DNA of 64,000 nt from Medicago truncatula (taxonomy: Eukaryota; Streptophyta; Magnoliopsida; Fabales; Fabaceae), in assembly GCF_003473485.1 (NCBI RefSeq), contig NC_053045.1, positions 56,028,494-56,092,493 on the forward strand. The letters run 5' to 3'. Positions 10,801 to 23,655 of this stretch are shown here, one piece after another. Position 1 is the first letter of the stretch. Each line of letters starts with the position of its first letter. A program made the position numbers and the translations under genes. The notes under the pieces are model-generated. The model did no database searches, had not been told where the DNA came from, and saw only the letters and a list, made by a program, of their open reading frames with translations.

Positions 10801-13800
10801 CATCTGGATTCAGTAGCACACTGCACATTCTAGTATATTAATAAGTAATAACATGTTGTGTGTCTAATATCAGCATGTTCTATATGTGATAATAGTTATT
10901 ATTATGATATTATCACTACTTGAAATATACTAATGCTTAATAATAAAGAGTATTGCTATATATCATGCGAAATAATTCTCTTTTTTTTGGTTACTTGCGA
11001 AATAATTCTCAAGAAAGCTTCCCGAAAATCAATTTGGCAAATCAAAATTGTTGCTTTTCGGAATGCACGGAAAACCAGCGAAATACACGTTCAAATCAAA
11101 ACATATCAGCTTCTCTCGGGGACAAACTATTCGCTATGAATAGTATTTTCCAAAAATAAATATGATAGATTAATTTTTTTATCACTAGAATGGTTATCAA
11201 CATTTAATAATACACAATGTCGGGTAGAGATGTAACAATTTAACAGAATTAAAACAATGAAATATGACAGAATTAAAACAATTCAACAGGAATTAAACTT
11301 CAATCCGAAATCAAACTATAAACACAATACAGAGCTGATACATGACATGTGGAAGCAGCATATGAAAGCAGTACAAAGAAAACAATGGAAAATCCTGTTA
11401 AAAACGGCTTATCAAGGATGCAGCCAACCCTTTGATTGAAAAATGCAGTCAACAACTTTTTTTGTATTGGTATTCATCAAGGCCTATAAAGGATGAATAT
11501 GAACATCCCTTTGAAAATCAAACTTAGTTTGAAATCAATATTTTTTTTTTTTGTTTTGTATTGAAAAACTAATATTCTCATAAATCTATAGTCAACTTAC
11601 AAGACTTTGTTTGGTTAAACTCTGTAATTTAATTTTAAAAAATTTAGTAGTGATATTTGTATAATCATTTTGTTATATAACTTTTGAGATAACATTTTGT
11701 TTTTATTTTTTTATTAATCAAAAAATAATAGAAAGAAAAAGAAAAAAGCCAAATCAAGAACAAATATCATTTCTCGAAAAAAAATTGGTGGTAATGAACA
11801 AACTTGTTGTCATTTAGCTTAATAAAATAAAATAAACTTTCCACGATATATCTTAAGGGACACGTTTAATTTTCAAAAAATAAAAAGGTGACACGTTCAA
11901 AATTTGTGCTGCTATCTACTACCACCATTCTCCCTAAAAAAATAAATCTGCTACCACCACTCAACGTTTATTAATAATTAAATAATAATGTAGTTATTCT
12001 CCAACGAGTCTACTTTTTATTTTATTTTATTTAATGTATGTCTATAAGTCTATTTAAATGTTCTATCAAAAAAAAAAAAAGTCTATTTAAATGTGAAAAA
12101 CTTTGCATATTATATGGTACATCAAAAAAAATTAATGTACGGTACATCAAATCATTAGATTAATAGTTAAATGAGTTGTTTTTTTAAGAAAAAAATTACT
12201 CACTATCATTAATAATTATAATAACTAAGTCTTATTTATCATAAACGTCAACAAAATAAAATTTAATTTTTATTATTCTTAATAAAGAATATTAATTATC
12301 TTTTACGATAAAATGTAAAAAATTAGTATGATTCTTATAAAATAATAATTTTTCTTATAAAATAATATTTTCTAAAATATAAATATCGACATATAACTTT
12401 TTATTTCATAAAAATGATCTTTACTTTATTGATTTAAGAAGGAAGATTATTGATACACGTCAATTTATAAGTATAAAGCAGAAGTTAAAGAATAACTAAC
12501 TTTTCTATTTTTTGATAGATAGACAAAATGATAAATTATTATAAACTCACACACATAAGTGAGGGTACCAGGAGTTCGAACCCCGATTATGACAATCGGT
12601 TTAACAATTTCAGCATTTCGTCATTTGGGTTATGACATAGGACATCAGATGAATAACTAACTTTTCTAAATTGTCTTAAACAAGTATGAAAGGTCATTTT
12701 TTATGGATTTCAATAAATCAAAGTTTGACCGGAGAGTAGTATCATTTTTAACCACCTATGATTAATTAAGCATTTATATTTGATACACGCCAAGGACTAC
12801 TAATGGAGGGTGTGGATTTAATTATCTTGAGTGGATAAGGGATTAAGGGTATGTGTATGCATAAACTCAAAGCCCTTCGTGTCCACTCCATTTAGTCACC
12901 TCAAACAAACCAGGGGCTTTCCATCAAACTAAGTCCATACGTAGTGTCCAAAATCGTCATTAATTAGCCACTCAATATACATGTAACATACTGACAAGCA
13001 ATGAAGCAATCAGCCTTTCTGGAAATCTCAAAATTAGTTTACCAATTTGTTTTAATTTATTAGAATTAGATTCTGTCAAAAAGAAAGAATTATTGGATTT
13101 AGAAAGAATATATACTTATCACTTATGAAAAGAAAGAATTGAAAGAATATATACTTATCACTTATGAGCTATGAGAATGAGACAGTATAATATTAATTCG
13201 GTAAACCAGATCTTATCCTAAAACTTGTTTAGGCACCAAAGAGTAAGTGCCAGCATCTGTTTACGTGTTCATCCCATATCATATTATTGATCCATTCTAT
13301 ATGAGTAAAAAATAAATCAATTCTATGTGTCTTCTTCTAATTAAAGAATTTGATCTTCTATCAAATCCTTTGAAACTATATAATAATATGTGTCTTCTTG
13401 ACCTTTAAAAAAAAAAAAAATGTGTCTTCTTGACATATTCTCGCGGTTTTTAATTTCAAAAGTAAGACAGCATATTATAAGCTTGCGTGAAAGATTTTCT
13501 TTATTAAGAGAGGGTATTTCTTTTATTCAGAGGAGAGGATACTTTTTATTTATTTATTTATTTTGACAAAAGGATACTTTTTATTTATAAAATACATGCA
13601 TACAGTTGTATACCAAAAAATAAATACATGCATATAGCATATTTAAAATAGTTTTGGCGCTAGACATTTTGAAGATATTTTAGCTCGAATTGACCATCAA
13701 GTTGGTGCTGTCAAGTGTCTAGTTGAATTCGCTAATAGGATCAGGTTAGACAAAAATCACGTCCATTTAATATCTTTTGTATCTATTTTGTGAGTCGTCA

Positions 13801-13840
13801 CAAAACTTTAGTTTTTTCTCTTTTATTATCCCCATTAAAG
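10801..13840. other. Non-genic AT-rich stretch
   Basis: No coding exon recognised. At 12541-12660 a piece with AGTTCGAACCCC looks like a tRNA B-box, perhaps part of a SINE, but no tail or target duplication was found. A 9-bp motif (ATGTGTCTTC) recurs near 13325-13430. Otherwise nothing recognised. Confidence 0.4.
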
Positions 13841-14475
13841 ACGGGTGAATATCCTTTTTATTTGGCAAAATAAATGGAATTTTGCAAGTTAAAGATAAAC
13901 ACAAAAAATAGATAGTGGGTCTTACCACTAAGTGGGTTCCACCATCATTAAATATATTTTATTTTTTTCAATATTTTACGTGTCTTTATCTCTCTAAATT
14001 GAAGAAATGGAGAAACACATAAATTGAGAGGATCCTAACCCATTAAAGAGAGATTGTTTATGATCTATGAAGCCCATAAATTGATGGGTTATGATCCTCT
14101 CCATTTGTTCAATTAATTTATAGAGATAAAGACGAGTTAAGATCCTCTCCATTTGCTAAAATAAATTGAGTTTTGCAATTTGGAGAGATATAGACACAAA
14201 AGAATAGATGGTGGGTCCTACCACTAAGTGGGTCCCATCATCTATAATTATTTTTTACTTTTTTCAAAACTTTGTGTGTTTATATCACTACAAATGGTAG
14301 AAATGGATAAAGAAATAAATGGAGAGGATTTTGACCCGATAAAGACACATAAAAAGTCAAAAATAATTAATAATGGTAGGATCGACTTAGTGTTGGGACT
14401 CATCACTTACTTTTTGTGTCTATCTTTTTTCAAATGGTATCTTCCATTTATTTTTACAAATGGATAGGATCTTTA
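13840..14475. repeat. Nested or tandem MITE-like copies (GGATCCTCTCCATTT family)
   Basis: Two related units of roughly 200 bp (about 13848-14037 and 14134-14335) share ATAGATRGTGGGTCYTACCA and CACTAAGTGGGTYCCA. They are bounded by inverted forms of GATCCTCTCCATTTG / AAATGGAGAGGAT. The arrangement fits short nonautonomous TIR elements inserted beside or into each other. A piece of the same ending, GAGAGGATCCTGACCC, recurs near 41791-41806. Confidence 0.55.
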
Positions 14476-14477
14476 CG

Positions 14478-15070
14478 TGGTATGGATACGAGTACGTGAT
14501 TTTTTAAAAAAAAATTTAGAATACGATACGGATATGATACGTTAACAAAAAATTTATAATAAAACATACATGTATCTAAAATATTTGAAGAAAATAAGCA
14601 TTGATTACTCTTCATTATTGTATTATTATAAAAGTTTCAGATTTTTAAAAATAATACATGTGATCAAACTAAAAAAATCGTAAAGTTTTCTTATAAATTA
14701 ACCATATTATATTATCATATGTTGGGATATCGAGAGAAGCGTCATTAAAAGAACTCAACACAAATTTTAACTGGTTCATCAAGAAACAATTTTATTGATG
14801 CGTATCTAAAATTGAATCATATGGATCTCTACAGAGTTTTTACAACATTATGTCACTTTGTTACTCTTCATTTTTTTTTTAAGATATGTAAATGTGAAGT
14901 ATCTTAGAAGTATCATTGTGTATCTGTGAAATATCATATAAGTATCCGATAAAATATTTTTTTAAAATTAAAATAATTAATTATGATACTCCGTGGGTAC
15001 GTATCTGCGAGTATCCGTGAAGTATTGGTATCCGATACGGGTACGTCTCCGTTTTAGAGTATTCGGGCTT
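14478..15070. repeat. Dispersed-repeat candidate with inverted GTATCCGATACGGG ends
   Basis: The left part has GGTATGGATACGAGTACG and ATACGATACGGATATGATAC. The right part has inverted counterparts GAGTATCCGTGAAGTATTGG and GTATCCGATACGGGTACG. The 590-bp unit has no coding content. It looks like a common short plant transposon, but a clean target duplication was not found. Confidence 0.35.
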
Positions 15071-16080
15071 CACAGTTTATGATCAATTTTTTACTCACAT
15101 TCCCCTCTAAATCGTTTATATCTTTTCATTTTTATTTGAATAAATGATTTTCACACCATGTTAGTTTTTCTTCTTCATGTTTTCGTCATCTTATTGCGAC
15201 GTTGTTTTAGTCGTCGTCTTTGTGTGACATTTTGTCATTTCCCTCTTGTTAGTGTTTTTTCAATTCAGATTGTCAAATCAACTTCAATGCAATGCAAATT
15301 CAATCAATATCTTTAGCGTCTTTAACGTTAAGATCTGAAGACATGACTATTTTAGAGACTTGAATATAGTCATATTTGTAGGCTTATCTACTTTACCATT
15401 TTATGCTATTAACAAGGATTTTGTGAATTTGTTCAGAGATTCATCCTTTTTATTTTTATTGAATTTGTATTGTATTGATATACTTCGTCAATTTGAATGA
15501 ATAAACACTGTTTATTTTTTTATAAAAAAACATCGTTCATAATTTTCAGACGTTTGTGTAATAAAAATAATGGAAAGACAGACACGCACATGTCAGTTTT
15601 TCTCGCCAGTATAGATAAAGTCAATTGTAGATGAATTTGACTATTTGAAGTGTTGTTAAACTCAAAAAATAAAAAATAATAACTAGTTTTTTTTAGGGAA
15701 AATAACTAACTAATGTTGATTTTTTTTTTTACTTTAATTTACATTTATATAAGTAAAATTAGTGTTATTTTTTCTTAGGAGTTATATTTAATATATTAAT
15801 TTATAAAAAATATTCATCTTATATTTGGTCACCCCGTATAGAATTGATTAGTTTCGTCGCTGAGACGCATGTTTCAATCAAATCTAACATCATCTGCAAG
15901 ACAACCGTTAAGAGTAGAAAAAACATGATCTTTTTTTTGGTAGTGTTACAATGTAACGAGGGAAAAAGAAAAGAAAAAAGAGAGAGTGTCAAAATTAAGT
16001 TCCAAGCGTATCTCTTAGAATGAGAGATTCCATGCCCGGTGGAGGGCAATTTCAGTGAGCAGAGCACCTTGCATATGATC
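15071..16080. other. Non-genic stretch
   Basis: No coding exon or defined element seen. AT-rich with homopolymer T runs near 15530, 15690 and 15720. Confidence 0.4.
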
Positions 16081-16084
16081 CTTA

Positions 16085-16815
16085 CTTAGCCATAAAATCA
16101 GCACACATGTTTTGTTCGCTGAGAATATGCACCAATGTTATATTTCCATTTTCATGTAAAACATCTCGAATATGAAGGATGTCAGTAGCATAAGTGTGCA
16201 AGGTATGATCATGATCATCAATAATCAGGTCAACTGCTTCCAAACAATCACTCTCACAAATAATGTTGACTTAACCTTTTTTACTACAAAAATCAAGACC
16301 TATCCGGATAGCACGTAATTCAGCTAATAATGCATCACCTCCAACTTCATAGTGTGAAAAACCAGCAATCCAATCTCCATTGTCGCTACGAACAACACCG
16401 CCAACACCTAAACAACCAAAATCTTCTAGAAAGCTGCCATCAATATTGAGTTTAAGTGTACCTTCTAGAGGGGGGATCCAATGAGCTAAAAGACACGATG
16501 AGTGTGGGTCCAAACCAAGATTGGGATAGTAAGAAATGCATTCATCATCTAACAAAAAAGTCTTTCGCACTACATCCTGAATACGCCAATGTTGATCCTA
16601 AAAAATAGTGTTGTTTCTCCAACACCAAGCATACCATACTCCTGTAGCAAACAAAATAGAGGAAGTACCCTTTGTCATCTCATGAAGCCAAACCTTGACA
16701 TCAAATTCAGAGAAAAAAAATATTATAACGCCCCATATTCAAGCGGAGTCAAAGCTCTTTAGAGTGCGGACAATCACGTAAACAGTGAAGAATATTCTCT
16801 ATAGGTGAAGAGAAA
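16085..16815 (-). pseudogene. LINE-derived RNase H (RVT_3) pseudogene
   Basis: The longest open part (16570-16271, minus) includes WIPPLEGTLKLNIDGSF, GCLGVGGVVRSDNGDWIAGF and DALLAELRAIRIGLDF, the D...E core of the RNase H-like fold (PF13456) found in plant non-LTR retroelements. A TAA stop follows KKG. Homology then continues without a frame change: NIICESDCLEAVDLI, the third acidic site in SD, and VHILSEQNMCADFMAK, the fourth acidic site in AD. Upstream (to about 16815) lies a zinc-knuckle-like CLRDCPHSKEL and VWYAWCWRNN, also broken by stops. Catalytic residues are visible but the reading frame is cut in at least three places. Confidence 0.75.
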
Positions 16816-17349
16816 AAACATAATTTAAAATAAGTGTTTTTTTTTAGGGGGATTTAAAATAAATGTTAATAATATTAAATCACTCGTAAATATGTGCATT
16901 GATTTGTTTCTCTAAATATATGAATAACCAATGTTCACCGGCGAAAGAGTTTTTTTTGGTTACAGCCGGTCAAAGAGTTTAAGAAGAGACAAAACTTCAT
17001 AAAGATAAAAACATTGGAGAAAGAGCCTCGATGAACCAAATTCACGATGATCTTAATTAAAGTTAAGCTCCAACTTAACCTAAAGAATCAATAAATCTAA
17101 GGCAAGCTTAATACCCAAAGCTCCGCCCAATGAAGTTAAAATTAGCAACATGAGCTTGTGCCAAGAACACTTCCGCCATTTTTAAAACAAAATGCTTCTA
17201 TATATATATGGAAGGGGATTCGCTAAATCTTTCACGGTACAATTGTCAGTATATTAATATGCATATTTGAAGTAATATTAATAATAATTTGCTAGAATAT
17301 AATGATTTTTCATTTCTTTGTCAAAAAAAAAAATGATTTTTCATTTCAT
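16816..17349. other. Non-genic stretch
   Basis: Nothing recognised beyond short AT microsatellites near 17201-17210. Confidence 0.35.
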
Positions 17350-17358
17350 ATATATAAA

Positions 17359-18500
17359 GGTGGCATTTAAGGTGCACAAATGTTAAATTTGTGCACCATA
17401 CACAAGTTGCTTGTTGAAGGACAGCTGTGGGTTGCTGACCTGCTATAATGAAAATAATAAAAAAATTTGAAACATATTTTAATGGTAAATACATACTTTT
17501 ATTATTAGTTTCTTATTTTTTAAAAAAAAATAACCATTATCCGTAAAGAAAAAAGTGTTTTTAATTGTTCATGCTACTGTGCTCAATCCTCGCCTCTATC
17601 CTTCATTTCGAGCAATTTACTCATTCTCTAGTAACCTGTTGTCTGTTCTGTCCATTCACTTAAAAATATCATCATCCATAAATTTGTTCAATGTCTTTCA
17701 ATTTTCCCTCCACTTAAGTTTGATGGATAATTTTATCAGATTCAGATAAAGGAATAATGGGTCGTTCACATGAATTGGAAAAACACAATTTGTTATACTT
17801 GATGTCAAACTACACAAATCTCTGAACCGGAAAGCATCAACTGTTAAAATACAAGAGCAATGGGTTGTACAAGAAGAAACATGAAGAAAAGGAACACATA
17901 AATGAGTGAAAGGGTAAGAGGTTGTGGGTTACTTAAAAATTGAGTTTTACCTCATTCAGATCTGTGATTTGTTTTTGGTGGGAGAGGTTGCGTTGGCAAA
18001 ACAGGAGAAGCAATTGAAGAGGTGTTGTTGGTTTCTGGCGATGGTGTACATGAGGAGGGATGATGAAGAGCCAAAGCAAAACTATGATGTGGATGATGAA
18101 CAGTGATGATGGTCTATTAATTAATAATTTCTTCAATATTATTATTTACATGTTCAATTGAAATGTTGATGTGGCTTGTCTCACGAGAGTTGTGCTAATT
18201 ATCAAGCAGGCTCGACATAAGATCCATCTTCACAGTGCAGCAAACAATTATGACTAACAAATAATATTGTGGTTTAAGAGGAAAAAAAAAAAAAACCCAT
18301 TAACAGATATAATATAAACAATTCACATGTGGGGTTGCTTTTTTTGTCACAAGTCTAATACCAAAAAGTTGATTGCAAGTAGCCAACTATTAATCTCAAC
18401 CGTCAAAATTTAATAATAATATATCAATTGTTGTCAATGTATGACAAAGTAACTTGTGTATCATGCACAAATTTAATACTTGTGCATTGTAAACGCCACC
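17359..18500. mobile_element. Nonautonomous Mutator-like element, GGTGGC ends
   Basis: The left end GGTGGCATTTAAGGTGCACA and right end (complement of GGTGGCGTTTACAATGCACA) form inverted repeats of about 54 bp; both contain ATACACAAGTTRCTT. The element is about 1,142 bp. Flanks ATATATAAA (left) and ATATAATAAA (right) could be a decayed 9-bp target duplication. No transposase is seen inside. Confidence 0.65.
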
Positions 18501-20345
18501 ATATAATAAAGCACACGTTGTTTTTTTTTTTTTTAAGGAACAATGATTTTCTTGTAGGTTATAGTTGGCAAATTGTTAATTAATCTAAGTGATTAGCATA
18601 AATGTCCCGACCAAGTACATGGACGAAGATTCGCACAATTTTCATCAGCAAAAAAAAAAAAAAGAATAGAAAAAGATTCGCACAATAGCACATGCGATGC
18701 TGTTTCAAACAACATAAAACTAATCCGATCGATCCCATCAAAACCTCCTCCAATCAAACTTTAAAAAAGCGACAAGAGTCCCACAAATGTGGATTTTGGA
18801 TCTACCTTCCTCATTGCAGATGCTGCCAACTTCAGCTACACACAAAATAAGGGCTCCGATGGCTACCAAATGGTCTCTTTCAGACCCTCCACCATCCATG
18901 ACAGCACACACTCACCTTCATTCACTCAACCATGTGAATTTAAGCATTGTTTTTTGGTTAATATTAGTTTCATATCATTTGGAGTGTGTCACACTGCACA
19001 ATACAAACTAACATGAAAAGGAATTCAATTACACTGCACACACAATATGGATAGAAGGGTCTACATATGATTAATTACTATGGTCTACTGATATGTTTAG
19101 TTAGGGTGTGGTCACACGATGAAGCTACTTAAATAGGGGTTTTGTGTTTGAAAAAAATAAATAAAATGTTACTAGGATAAAACTTTGATATAGTTATTTG
19201 TGTGTTAATGTTCATATAATATTCGAACTTTTTGGAATAGTATTTTTTTTTTAAAAAAAAAAAACCAAAATGGAAAATATTAAATACCTCGAAAAGTCAC
19301 TTCCTCAGCACAAGATGTGTCGAGAAGAAGCAAAGAGTTCATGTACACAAAACAATTAACCAACACCCATTAAAGATTAAGACAATGATAAAAAAGAAAC
19401 TTGGAACGATGATTAAAATAGTTCAAAAATATTTTTAGCCATACAAAAAAACTATTGAGATCACTTGTGGAAAAGATATCTTTAAGACGTTTTGTGATAT
19501 TGTTTAAAGTGTGCAAGCAAATTATGAAACCACGAAATCCTAATACATTTTAAGATCCGTTCGAAAAATACACCCTCAATACGGTATCGAGAACACTTGA
19601 ATATGACACTAAAACAACTCTATCATCCGAAGGGACAAATAATGAAAGAGAATTTTCTAACGGAACAATTTTCACACAAAGAGAGATGTGGGGGGGGGGG
19701 GGGGGGGGGGGGGGGAAGGATTGCCTAATTATGGTGTGGATGATTATATAGGCAAGAAACCAAAACAACAAAAAAATGGGATGACATGACTTGGATCGTC
19801 TGACAGTTGAAAGATGAATGATGTGATCACGCCTCATTAAAGACTCATCAAGTGTTGATGTATGAATGAGTTAGAGCGGTGAGGGTGCACTCGGGCGTAT
19901 GCCTAGCACACGTTAGCGTCTGCCAAACATAGGTTGATGTGGCAATAACGTGTGCCGAAATAAAATAAAATAAAAACAATTAATTTAGAGTTTCGAGCCC
20001 TTGAAAAGTAGTACACCACACAACTCAAGCTTACGTCATCTTCCATTAACAAAAACAACAATCAAGGAAGGAGTGAAAGATAACAAGTTCAATAAAAAAA
20101 TTAGGATGGTTTCATTTCTATACGCTTGCTCCATCATTGGCTGTGTTTTAAATCTTGGATGTCAATGTTCAAGGACAACACCAAGAATAGTTGAAAGATT
20201 AGGGTTCTAGTGTTGAATTCTCGAGGCTCAAGGAACAATATTGAGTTGAAACATCTATGAATCAACACACTACGAAAGATGATTGTCTTCGTATCTATGA
20301 CATAGTGGCTTCAAAACTTGTTTACCGGAATGAAAAACCTTTGAA
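18501..20345. other. Mostly non-genic; homopolymer G tract
   Basis: At 18745-18965 (+) there is a short protein-like stretch (STFLIADAANFSYTQNKG) with better codon character than its surroundings, but I do not recognise it and no gene context supports it. A run of 26 G lies at 19690-19715. The rest is non-genic. Confidence 0.35.
19690..19715 (+). repeat. Poly-G tract (26 G)
   Basis: Uninterrupted run of 26 guanines in an AT-rich region. Either a true homopolymer that could form a G-quadruplex or a sequencing or assembly length error. Confidence 0.9.
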
Positions 20346-20695
20346 TAAGGGTGCGTTTCTTTAAAAAAAATAGAATTTGAGTTAAAAGAATTTAGAGATT
20401 TTTTTTTAAAGATTTTTTTAAAAAATCTAAAATTATTTCTGTTTGTCTACTATCATAAAATTCATTTTTTTTTAAGATTTGAAGCTCTTACACTTGAGAT
20501 CCTTATGTTTAGGAAAAAATAGATTTTAGAAAAGCAACTTGAAATAACTTTTCATTTTGAAGCTAAAATTAATTTTTTTTAACAAAATGGATTTTTTTTA
20601 AATCTAAAACAAACACTACAAAAATAAAAAAGTGATTTTTTTAGATGAAAAAATAGATTTTTTTTCTTCAATAAATACAAAACAAACGGGCCCTA
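20346..20695. mobile_element. MITE-like element with TAAGGG(T/C)GCGTTT ends
   Basis: The left end TAAGGGTGCGTTTCTTT and the right end AACAAACGGGCCCTA are imperfect inverted copies around 320 bp of AT-rich internal sequence rich in AGATTTTTTT. A hAT-type MITE is plausible. No clear target duplication. Confidence 0.45.
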
Positions 20696-21060
20696 AACCT
20701 CGTAGAGTTACTCTTCCTTTTTTATATTGAACAAAGACAAAGATAAGTCGTTTTATTCATAATCAACAAATACAAAATAGTTGATACAATATTAAAAATA
20801 CGGGCGCTAAGGTAATATAAAGATGCTTTAGCTAACCATGAATAACCCTATTTGTTTGCCTCTAAACATACAACACTATAGCATCGGATCAATCGAGTAA
20901 GAGACTTCTACATTAATATGTAAAATAAGGATGAGAAAGAATAAAATTATAATATACAACTTTAATTAATGTTAAGCAAACCAATATAATTTGAACAGTT
21001 TTTTTTCATCTCATGATATCTTGTCTTATAGTTATTGTGTCAATTAGAAACTAACAATAT

Positions 21061-21197
21061 CTCTGTGAGCTTAGCTCATTTGGTGAGAATATTGCATATT
21101 ATATGCAGGGGTCGAGGTTCGAACCTCGGAAACCCCACTTCTCCACATTTAAAATGTGTGAGCTCTAGCCACTAGGCTACCACAAAAAAAAAAAAAA
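21061..21197 (+). mobile_element. tRNA-derived SINE
   Basis: Starts near GTGAGCTTAGCTCATTTGGT (A-box region), has GAGGTTCGAACCTC (B-box), then CTCTAGCCACTAGGCTACCA, and ends in a long poly-A. The 13-bp direct repeat AAACTAACAATAT flanks it (21048-21060 and 21198-21210). Same family as the copy at 25826-25962. Confidence 0.85.
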
Positions 21198-21330
21198 AAA
21201 CTAACAATATAATTGTTGCGAGTAAAATTGTTAATGCAATTTGTAGGGGTCGAATTTCGAACATCAGACTCTATATCTATTCATCTTTAGGATTAATTTT
21301 TAGCTATTAGATTACTTAAAAAAAAAATAC

Positions 21331-21603
21331 TACTCCCTCCATCCTAAATTATAAATCACTTTTGAGAAAAAGATTTATCTTAAATTACAAGTCACTTTAC
21401 AATAGTAATGAAACATTAATGTTACATTCTCTATTATACTCTTAAACTAGTATTTATTATTCCATATTTTTAAATTCTTTAATTTATCTTTTTCATACAA
21501 TTTATTAAGGATATTGCAAGACAACTCATAATGCCTCTTTCTCATACAAAATTAACTAGATTTCTTAATTTGCGTAAAATGTCCAAATCAAATAGAGGGA
21601 GTA
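21331..21603. mobile_element. MITE, TACTCCCTCC ends
   Basis: The left end TACTCCCTCCATCCTAAATT and right end ending AATAGAGGGAGTA are inverted, enclosing 273 bp of AT-rich noncoding DNA. The ends match the very common plant CTCCCTCCGT MITE class with TA target sites. Confidence 0.75.
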
Positions 21604-21934
21604 ACAATTTTGTTTCTAATAAGTTTTTTTTTTTCCCATTTGTCATTTATAATAAATTAAAGATAGTATAATATAAACTAAATATTATTGAAAATTGTCA
21701 AACAAATAATGAGAAATATACAACGCAAAAAATATAAATTATTTATTTTATTTATTTGAAAATATAAATTAAGAAAATAAAATAAATATATTAATGATAA
21801 AAGTCTAAAATATTGATAAAATTAAAACTAAATTAGACTAGATTAAAAAAATCAATCTAATATAAAAATACATGTAATTTTTTTTGTTGAAAGAATGGAA
21901 TAAACATATGTGTAATTATCTCTCATGAAAATTA

Positions 21935-22015
21935 TTCCCGTAAGCTTAACTCAATTGATAAAGACAATGCATAACATAAGGTTCGGGATTTGAATCCCGA
22001 CCAACACCTAAGAAA
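21935..22015 (+). mobile_element. Short tRNA-derived SINE
   Basis: Contains GTAAGCTTAACTCAATTGAT (A-box side) and GGGATTTGAATCCCGACC (B-box side) in about 81 bp. It is flanked by a 17-bp direct repeat, ATCTCTCATGAAAATTA at 21918-21934 and ATCTCTCATGGAAATGA at 22016-22032 (two mismatches). Confidence 0.7.
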
Positions 22016-22370
22016 ATCTCTCATGGAAATGAATAAAAAAAAAGTTATCAACCCATACTCCTCTGGGTCATGGGTAAAGGTGTTGATACTTGATATAATG
22101 ATATCCGTCCCATACTCCCCCGTCGGTATTTTTTTATTCCTTTTACATGCATGTGTTTATTTTTATTTTAGTACAATACTTATTTACTTTTTGTTCAAAA
22201 AAATACTTATTCATTTTATTTAATATGTGTCCGTCTTTCCGCTTTTTTTATTACGCAAATGTTTGAAAATTATAAACGGCGTTTTTTTATTAAATTTTGA
22301 TTAAAACTAAAAATATAAATGTTTGTTGCTTTTAAGTTATGATAAAACAAACTAACCATGATTATCTATA

Positions 22371-23127
22371 TGAGTAAATTACACTCCTCTCCCTCAAAGA
22401 TGATTGAATTACACAACTCTCTCTTCTTATGTTAAAATATACACTTTCCTCCGTTAAAAAGAAAAATTTATATTCCTCTCCCCTAAGAGATGCTTGAATT
22501 ACAACCTCATCCCTTAATAATTAAATATGCCTTACACATTAATTTATTTTAACTTAAATAAATATTTTTTTGATATATACTAATTTTGAACCACCATTCA
22601 AGAAAAATAAATTCATTTATTTATAATTTAAATGTCAATGATAATTAAATTTAAATATTTTTCTATAAATTTTATATTTTAGAGTATAAAATTAACTTTT
22701 AAATAACCATACTTTATTGTCTATAGTAATTTTTCACATGTTTTAATTTTATTTTGGGTTGTTTCATATTTTATATCAGGGTTTAAAAATAAATGTTAAT
22801 AAAATCGTCAATAAAAATAGAAAAAATATGTATTCAAATTTTGATTATATTAAAATAGACATGCAATGTTTTTTTTTGTCCTTTCCAAAATATGTTAGAT
22901 TTTTTTTTTTTTTCCAGATTATTAGAAATAAAAAAATTATTGAGGGATTAAACCGTAGATTTTAACATAAGAGGGGAGGCGAATGTAATTCAAGCTTCTT
23001 GGGGGAGGGGAGTGAAATATTTTCTAATATATTTTGAATAAGAGAGGTGAGGAGTGTATATTTTAACATAAGAGGGGAGATGAGTGTAATTCAAACTTAT
23101 TTGAGAGGAGGGGAGTGTAATTTACTA
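22371..23127. mobile_element. Nonautonomous TIR element with long inverted ends
   Basis: The left arm (GTAAATTACACTCCTCTCCC, then GTTAAAATATACACT) is repeated inverted at the right end (ATTTTAACATAAGAGGGGAG, GGGGAGTGTAATTTAC). The arms extend about 100 bp with gaps. The 8-bp repeat TATCTATA lies on both sides (22363-22370 and 23128-23135). No coding sequence inside. An 8-bp duplication fits a hAT- or Mutator-type element. Confidence 0.65.
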
Positions 23128-23499
23128 TATCTATATTAATGACACCAACAGTATAACAAAAAAAACTTAATTATTATTTTTAATGACACCAACAACAATC
23201 TTTATTATATAAAAAGTTGTTTAAGGGTATAATTGGGATAAAGAAAAAGTAAGTATAAATATACACATATTGTTTTTTACACTTTTTAAATGATAATGAA
23301 AAAAAACCATATATATATATATATATATTCACATCGTGTTTGTTATAATTTTTTAAAATTTAAATTTATTTTTATCTATTTGTTACATGTGTTATTGATA
23401 TTGAAAATTGAGGTAAGTTTGGAAAGAAAAATAACAGTCCAAAGAGCTGAAATATGTTGTTTTCTTTATATATATATGTATAGTATAGATTTAAGTATA

Positions 23500-23655
23500 T
23501 TTGTTTCAATATGCACAATTACATTTTATATGCAGAGGTCGAGATTCAAAATCCAGACTATCCACTTTTTTGGTGGTGTATGATGTTTGAACACTGAATC
23601 TGCATAGATTATTTATTTATCGTAACCACTAAGCTACTTAATTTAAAAAAAAAAA
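23500..23655 (+). repeat. Degenerate SINE-like remnant
   Basis: TATATGCAGAGGTCGAGATTC, a weak B-box, CCACTAAGCTACTTAA and a poly-A tail resemble the SINE at 21061, with many substitutions. No target duplication found. Confidence 0.4.

Noticed and set aside
12541..12660. SINE around AGTTCGAACCCC
   Set aside because: B-box-like motif only; no A-box, tail or target duplication could be defined.
18745..18965. Protein-like stretch STFLIADAANFSYTQNKG
   Set aside because: Not recognised and isolated; recorded only in the region note.
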